This document shows, one piece after another, positions 60,470-64,000 of a stretch of 64,000 nt of DNA. Under the pieces are notes generated by a model. That model worked only from the letters and a program-made list of their open reading frames with translations. It ran no database searches and was not told where the DNA came from. A program made the position numbers and the translations under genes. The stretch is taken from NCBI RefSeq assembly GCF_015277775.1, contig NZ_CP063849.1:7083501-7147500 (forward strand), given 5' to 3'. Position 1 is the first letter of the stretch. Each line of letters begins with the position of its first letter. Origin of the DNA: Paludibaculum fermentans (GTDB taxonomy: Bacteria > Acidobacteriota > Terriglobia > Bryobacterales > Bryobacteraceae).

Positions 60470-61368
60470 TGTCAGACAACAACTCCTTCTCAGGGATTAT
60501 TCCCCCCCTTGTCACCCCGCTTCTGGAACCGGAACGCCTTGATATTGGCGGACTGGAACGACTGATCGAGCGCGGTATTGCCGGCGGTGTCGACGGCTTC
60601 TTTCTTCTAGGCACAACCGGTGAGGCTCCGAACTTGAGCCACCGGCTGCAACGCGAGTTTATCCAACGCGCGACGCAGATCATCGGCGGCCGGAAACCGG
60701 TACTCACCGGGATCACCGACTGCTGCCTGACTGAGGCGTTGGATCTCTCTCGGTACGCCGCCGGGTGCGGCGGAACCGCGGTGGTGTTTGCTCCGCCTTA
60801 CTACTACCCGCTCTCACAGGAAGAACTGCTGCGCTACTGCCTGCGCCTGATCGACTCGCTGCCGCTGCCCTTCTTTCTCTACAACATCCCCAGCCACACC
60901 CGGAACACGTTCGAGCGAGCGACGGCGCGAGTGCTCAGCCATCATCCGAATTGCCTCGGGATCAAGGACAGTTCCGGCGACTGGCCTTACTTCGCCGGAC
61001 TGTTGGAGGACTACCGGGACCGCAAGGACTTCGCGGTGCTGATGGGGCCCGAAGAGATGCTCGACCAGGCTGTGCTGGCGGGAGCAGACGGCGGTGTCTC
61101 CGGTGGTGCGAATCTATATCCCAAACTATATGTAGATACCTGCAGGGCTGCCCGGGAGGGGCGGGTTGGCGAGGCGCAGGCACTGCAGGCGACTATTCAG
61201 AGGCTGAGCGAGAAGATCTATGAGCCTGCCGGCTACTTACGGGGCATGAAGTGCGCGTTGGAACTCACCGGGGTCTGCTCTGGCGCGCTCACTGAGCCGT
61301 TCGCTCCGTTGGAGGATGAACAACGTGCCGGTGTGCGCCAAGCCCTGATCGAACTCGGGCTGCTCTAG
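60469..61368 (+). CDS. dihydrodipicolinate synthase / N-acetylneuraminate lyase family aldolase
   Basis: 299 residues of the class I DapA/NanA TIM barrel: LLGTTGEA (phosphate/carboxylate loop), LYNIPSHT with catalytic Tyr138, and GIKDSSGD with Schiff-base Lys166. The family cleaves or forms keto-acid aldols: sialic acids, 2-keto-3-deoxy sugar acids or dihydrodipicolinate. The absence of lysine-biosynthesis genes and the neighbouring sugar oxidoreductase favour a sugar-acid aldolase over DapA itself. Confidence 0.86.
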   Translation: MSDNNSFSGIIPPLVTPLLEPERLDIGGLERLIERGIAGGVDGFFLLGTTGEAPNLSHRLQREFIQRATQIIGGRKPVLTGITDCCLTEALDLSRYAAGCGGTAVVFAPPYYYPLSQEELLRYCLRLIDSLPLPFFLYNIPSHTRNTFERATARVLSHHPNCLGIKDSSGDWPYFAGLLEDYRDRKDFAVLMGPEEMLDQAVLAGADGGVSGGANLYPKLYVDTCRAAREGRVGEAQALQATIQRLSEKIYEPAGYLRGMKCALELTGVCSGALTEPFAPLEDEQRAGVRQALIELGLL

Positions 61369-61412
61369 TTCGCCCGTGGACAGCCTGCCTACGCTAAGAT
61401 CCGATCATCGCC

Positions 61413-62696
61413 ATGACTTCCCGACGTAGATTATTGCAGGCTGCCGCGATCGGCTTCCCCACTATCGTGAAGGCTTCCGCTTTGGGGCTCAACAATGCTG
61501 TCCCGCCCAGCGACCGGGTGACTCTTGCAACGGTCGGCGTCGGCTGGATGGGCAGCGGCCACGTGGAGGAGTTCCTGAAATGCTCCGGCCTGCAGTATGT
61601 CGCTCTTGCCGACCTGGACGGACACCATCTCACCGAGAACAAGGCGGTCATCGACACGCATTATGGCGACCAGGGCTGCGCCGCCTACCGCTCGTTCGAG
61701 GAGATCATGGGGCGCCGCGATATCGATGCGGTGAGCATCGCTGTGCCGGACCACTGGCACGGGTTGGTGGCCTTTAGCGCGGCGCGCGCCGGCAAGGATA
61801 TCTACTGCGAGAAGCCGCTGGCTCACAACTTCAATGAAGGCCGGCGCATGGTGGAAGCGGCCCAGCAGGCGAATCGAATCTGGCAGACGGGCAGTTGGCA
61901 GCGGTCGAAGGAGAACTTCCGCAAGGGCTGCGAGTTGGTGCGCAATGGAGCGGTGGGCAAGATTCACACGGTGGAGGTCGGTCTACCCGACGGACACGTC
62001 GATTTCGCCAAAACCAAAGACAGGACCAGCGTGACTGAGCCGCCGGCGTGGCTCTGGTACGACCGCTGGCTGGGGCCGGCCCCGGACATGCCATACGTCG
62101 AAGCCCGGATTCATAAGAACTGGCGCTGGAACTACGCCACGGGCGGCGGGCAGTTGATGGATTGGGTGGGTCACCATGTGGACATCGCGCACTGGGGGAT
62201 GGGTTGGGACGAGACCGGTCCGAGCGAAGTCGAGGGCGTGGGTGAGTTTCCAGCGAAAGACGCGATCTGGAATACCGCGACCCGCTACAAAGTGGTCTGC
62301 AAATATCCCCAGAATGTCACAATGACCATCGCCGGCGGCTACGACGAGGTCCGCAGCGGTACTAAATGGATCGGCGATAAAGGGTGGGTCTGGGTCGACC
62401 GCGGCAAGATCGAGGCGTCGGATCCGGGCCTGCTGGAGTCCAAAGCAGTGGCGACCATCCCATATCCCGTGTCCCCTGGCCACTACCAGGAATTCATCAA
62501 TTCCGTGAAATCGCGCAAGAAGACGCTGACGCCGGCTGAAGTGGCGCTGCGCTCGGCCACACCGGGTTGGCTTGGCAATATTGCCATGTTTACCGGCCGC
62601 AAACTCAAATGGGATGCCGCGAGGATGGAGATTGTGGCAGACGCGGACGCGACCGCAATGCTGGGGCGTGTGATGCGGGCGCCCTGGAAGCTGTAG
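61413..62696 (+). CDS. Tat-exported Gfo/Idh/MocA-family oxidoreductase
   Basis: 427 residues: Tat signal (TSRRRLLQAAAIGFP), an N-terminal Rossmann fold (VTLATVGVGWMGSGH, variant of GxGxxG) with the catalytic-context EKPLAHN, and a large C-terminal beta-sheet domain (HVDIAHWGMGW). Exported members carry a tightly bound NAD(P) and oxidise or epimerise sugars; with DUF1080 and isomerase-like proteins they form 3-keto-glycoside pathways. It follows the aldolase by 44 bases. Confidence 0.87.
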   Translation: MTSRRRLLQAAAIGFPTIVKASALGLNNAVPPSDRVTLATVGVGWMGSGHVEEFLKCSGLQYVALADLDGHHLTENKAVIDTHYGDQGCAAYRSFEEIMGRRDIDAVSIAVPDHWHGLVAFSAARAGKDIYCEKPLAHNFNEGRRMVEAAQQANRIWQTGSWQRSKENFRKGCELVRNGAVGKIHTVEVGLPDGHVDFAKTKDRTSVTEPPAWLWYDRWLGPAPDMPYVEARIHKNWRWNYATGGGQLMDWVGHHVDIAHWGMGWDETGPSEVEGVGEFPAKDAIWNTATRYKVVCKYPQNVTMTIAGGYDEVRSGTKWIGDKGWVWVDRGKIEASDPGLLESKAVATIPYPVSPGHYQEFINSVKSRKKTLTPAEVALRSATPGWLGNIAMFTGRKLKWDAARMEIVADADATAMLGRVMRAPWKL

Positions 62697-62782
62697 GCTC
62701 GCTGCCGTCCGGTTTGTTTTATTAAGATATAAAAATCTGATTATAGGCGCACGGTTCGCATACAATTCCAGCAGGGAATGCC

Positions 62783-64000
62783 ATGCGCCATTCATACCGC
62801 TTACTGCCCGTCCTGATTGGCTTGGCTGCGATTGCGGCCTCCAGTTCCGCGCCTGCCTTCGCGGATCAACCGTACCGCTCCGGTCCTGGCGGTGTGCTGA
62901 ACGACTACCTGATAGCGCGGTTCGGCGGCACGGGCGCCGCCACGATTCTTGCCTTGGCCGGGGACCCATCCGGGAATCTCTATGTCGCCGGGGTGAGCCG
63001 GTCGCCGGCATTCGCTGCGAACAACGGCCTGCCGCGCGGGCTTTCCGAATCCTCCCTGCTGCGGTCCCTGGACTTGGGTGAGACTTGGCGGAAGTTTGGG
63101 GCTGCTCCGGCCGATGCCCAGTTCGTGCTGCCGGATCCGGCTGATCCGATGGTCCTTTTCGCGGGTGGCAGCCAGTCGATCTACCGCAGCGCTGACTCGG
63201 GTGCAACCTGGACGACTGTGTACGAATCCGCGTTCTGGTCCGACAGTTCGTACTTTGTTCAACCGGCAATCGATCCCGCCAATCACCTGCGGCTCGCCGC
63301 CACCTCGCCGTCCGGAAGCTTGCTGCTCAGCGTGGACAATGGAAAGACCTGGACAGAGGGCGCTTGTCCGGTACAGAACTGCGGGCGCCTGGCCGCTGAC
63401 GCCTCGGGCTCCGGCCGCCTGCTCGTTTTCCACGGCAGCGATGGGCTGTTCCTGTCCTCGGATTGGGGTTCCACCTTTGCGCGGATCGCTTTGCCCGGGA
63501 ATGGAAATGTCTTCCTTGTCGCGGCTAGTTTTGACGCATTTCATCCAGGCTGGATGTATGTGGCAACGTCCGCCGGTCCCGCGTCCGACGTCTGGCTCAC
63601 GAAAGATGGGGGCGTTTCCTGGAGCCAGAGGAGCTCACAGCCTGCGGCGATGGGCGCCATCCGCACCCTGTCGCCCGACCCGGAACGTCCTGATACCTGG
63701 TATGCCCTGACGGGGCGCGGCCTGTTTCGCAGTGAGGACGGCGCATCCACCTGGATCTCTCTCCGGGAGTCGTTCGACGGAGCTTTTGCCCTGCCGAGCC
63801 ATAAATGCGGAGCGGGCGGAGAACTGATTGTTCAGAGCGGGCCAAGCAGTTTCTCCAGGAGTTCCGACTTGGGGACCACATGGGGCGCGGATCGGAATCT
63901 GAACTTCACCAGCCTGGCCACCGGGCCGAACTGCACGCTCTATGGCGCCAAATCGTTCAGCGGTGATGCCTTCCTGGCCAAGATTGGCAGCCATGGGAAA
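62783..64000 (+). CDS. secreted Asp-box / SBBP-type beta-propeller protein, 5' part (runs off window)
   Basis: 406 codons open to the window end. Signal peptide (LIGLAAIAASSSAPAFA-DQ), then about seven Asp-box S-x-D-x-G-x-T-W motifs (SLDLGETW, SADSGATW, SVDNGKTW, SSDWGSTF, TKDGGVSW, SEDGASTW, SSDLGTTW) at about 45-60-residue spacing. This is a sialidase-like propeller; it flows into SBBP-type repeat text (LYVAGVSRS and DAFLAKIGSHGK). Likely large, cell-surface and adhesive or carbohydrate-binding. An A/T-rich stretch (62715-62745) precedes the start and probably holds the promoter. Confidence 0.8.
   Translation, partial: MRHSYRLLPVLIGLAAIAASSSAPAFADQPYRSGPGGVLNDYLIARFGGTGAATILALAGDPSGNLYVAGVSRSPAFAANNGLPRGLSESSLLRSLDLGETWRKFGAAPADAQFVLPDPADPMVLFAGGSQSIYRSADSGATWTTVYESAFWSDSSYFVQPAIDPANHLRLAATSPSGSLLLSVDNGKTWTEGACPVQNCGRLAADASGSGRLLVFHGSDGLFLSSDWGSTFARIALPGNGNVFLVAASFDAFHPGWMYVATSAGPASDVWLTKDGGVSWSQRSSQPAAMGAIRTLSPDPERPDTWYALTGRGLFRSEDGASTWISLRESFDGAFALPSHKCGAGGELIVQSGPSSFSRSSDLGTTWGADRNLNFTSLATGPNCTLYGAKSFSGDAFLAKIGSHGK

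Noticed and set aside
1-64000. Prophage, insertion sequence or integrated element
   Set aside because: No transposase, integrase, terminal inverted repeats or tRNA-flanked boundaries were seen, and genes look like ordinary chromosomal content throughout.

Overview
This is a GC-rich chromosomal window that looks like an acidobacterium of the Bryobacter/Solibacter/Paludibaculum type. That placement is inferred from gene content. The window holds several DUF1080 (3-keto-disaccharide hydrolase) proteins, Tat-exported sugar-phosphate-isomerase-like proteins, PQQ-type propellers, a sulfatase, a Gfo/Idh/MocA oxidoreductase with a Tat signal, and an Asp-box/SBBP-type secreted protein. No tRNA, rRNA, CRISPR array, insertion sequence or prophage was seen.

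Layout. 0-3.6 kb: 3' part of pyrG, kdsA, two tandem type IV prepilins and a small outer-membrane barrel. 3.7-5.5 kb: an overlapping three-gene sulfur-carrier module (JAMM protease, ThiS/MoaD-like carrier ending GGAA, MoeZ-like E1-rhodanese). 5.6-6.6 kb: SRPBCC/ArsR pair behind a promoter framed by a perfect palindrome. 6.6-10.1 kb: a large collagen-like/coiled-coil protein of unknown role and a hypothetical. 10.3-15.3 kb: two alpha/beta hydrolases, a MerA-like flavoprotein, a BON lipoprotein, a 57-residue membrane protein and Dps. 15.4-20.9 kb: RNB ribonuclease, divergent Nramp relative, stress proteins and a structured intergenic region ending in a terminator. 21-25.8 kb: an HhH-cytochrome c fusion, then an operon of Sel1 protein, MauG-type di-heme peroxidase, cupredoxin-like lipoprotein and YVTN propeller lipoprotein. 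25.8-31.3 kb: two 515-residue PQQ-type propellers and two DUF1080 proteins.

The most striking locus is 31.3-41.2 kb, read on the minus strand. Genes overlap or nearly abut in the order: 23-heme c-type cytochrome; giant repetitive multiheme cytochrome (37 CxxCH before a frame break, about 61 if the whole stretch is read through); 550-residue outer-membrane beta-barrel; secreted protein; inner-membrane di-heme b protein with two H-x13-H pairs. This has every compartment needed for a quinol-to-cell-surface electron conduit. The giant gene is broken by two perfect 372-bp direct repeats, each out of frame with its flanks, so that part may be misassembled.

41.5-53.3 kb: carbohydrate-related secreted enzymes (DUF1080-metal hydrolase fusion, isomerase-like, AGE epimerase, DUF2911-TPR), an ABC exporter with an adjacent kinase-like protein, an EEP phosphatase, a DUF2490 barrel and YceH. 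53.3-57.2 kb: ABC-F ATPase, comF (5' end not resolvable), HNH endonuclease and infC. 57.4-64 kb: sulfatase, a polytopic membrane protein overlapping a DapA/NanA-family aldolase, a Gfo/Idh/MocA protein, and the 5' part of a secreted Asp-box protein running off the window. Functions are assigned from visible motifs and remembered family architecture; no database search was run.
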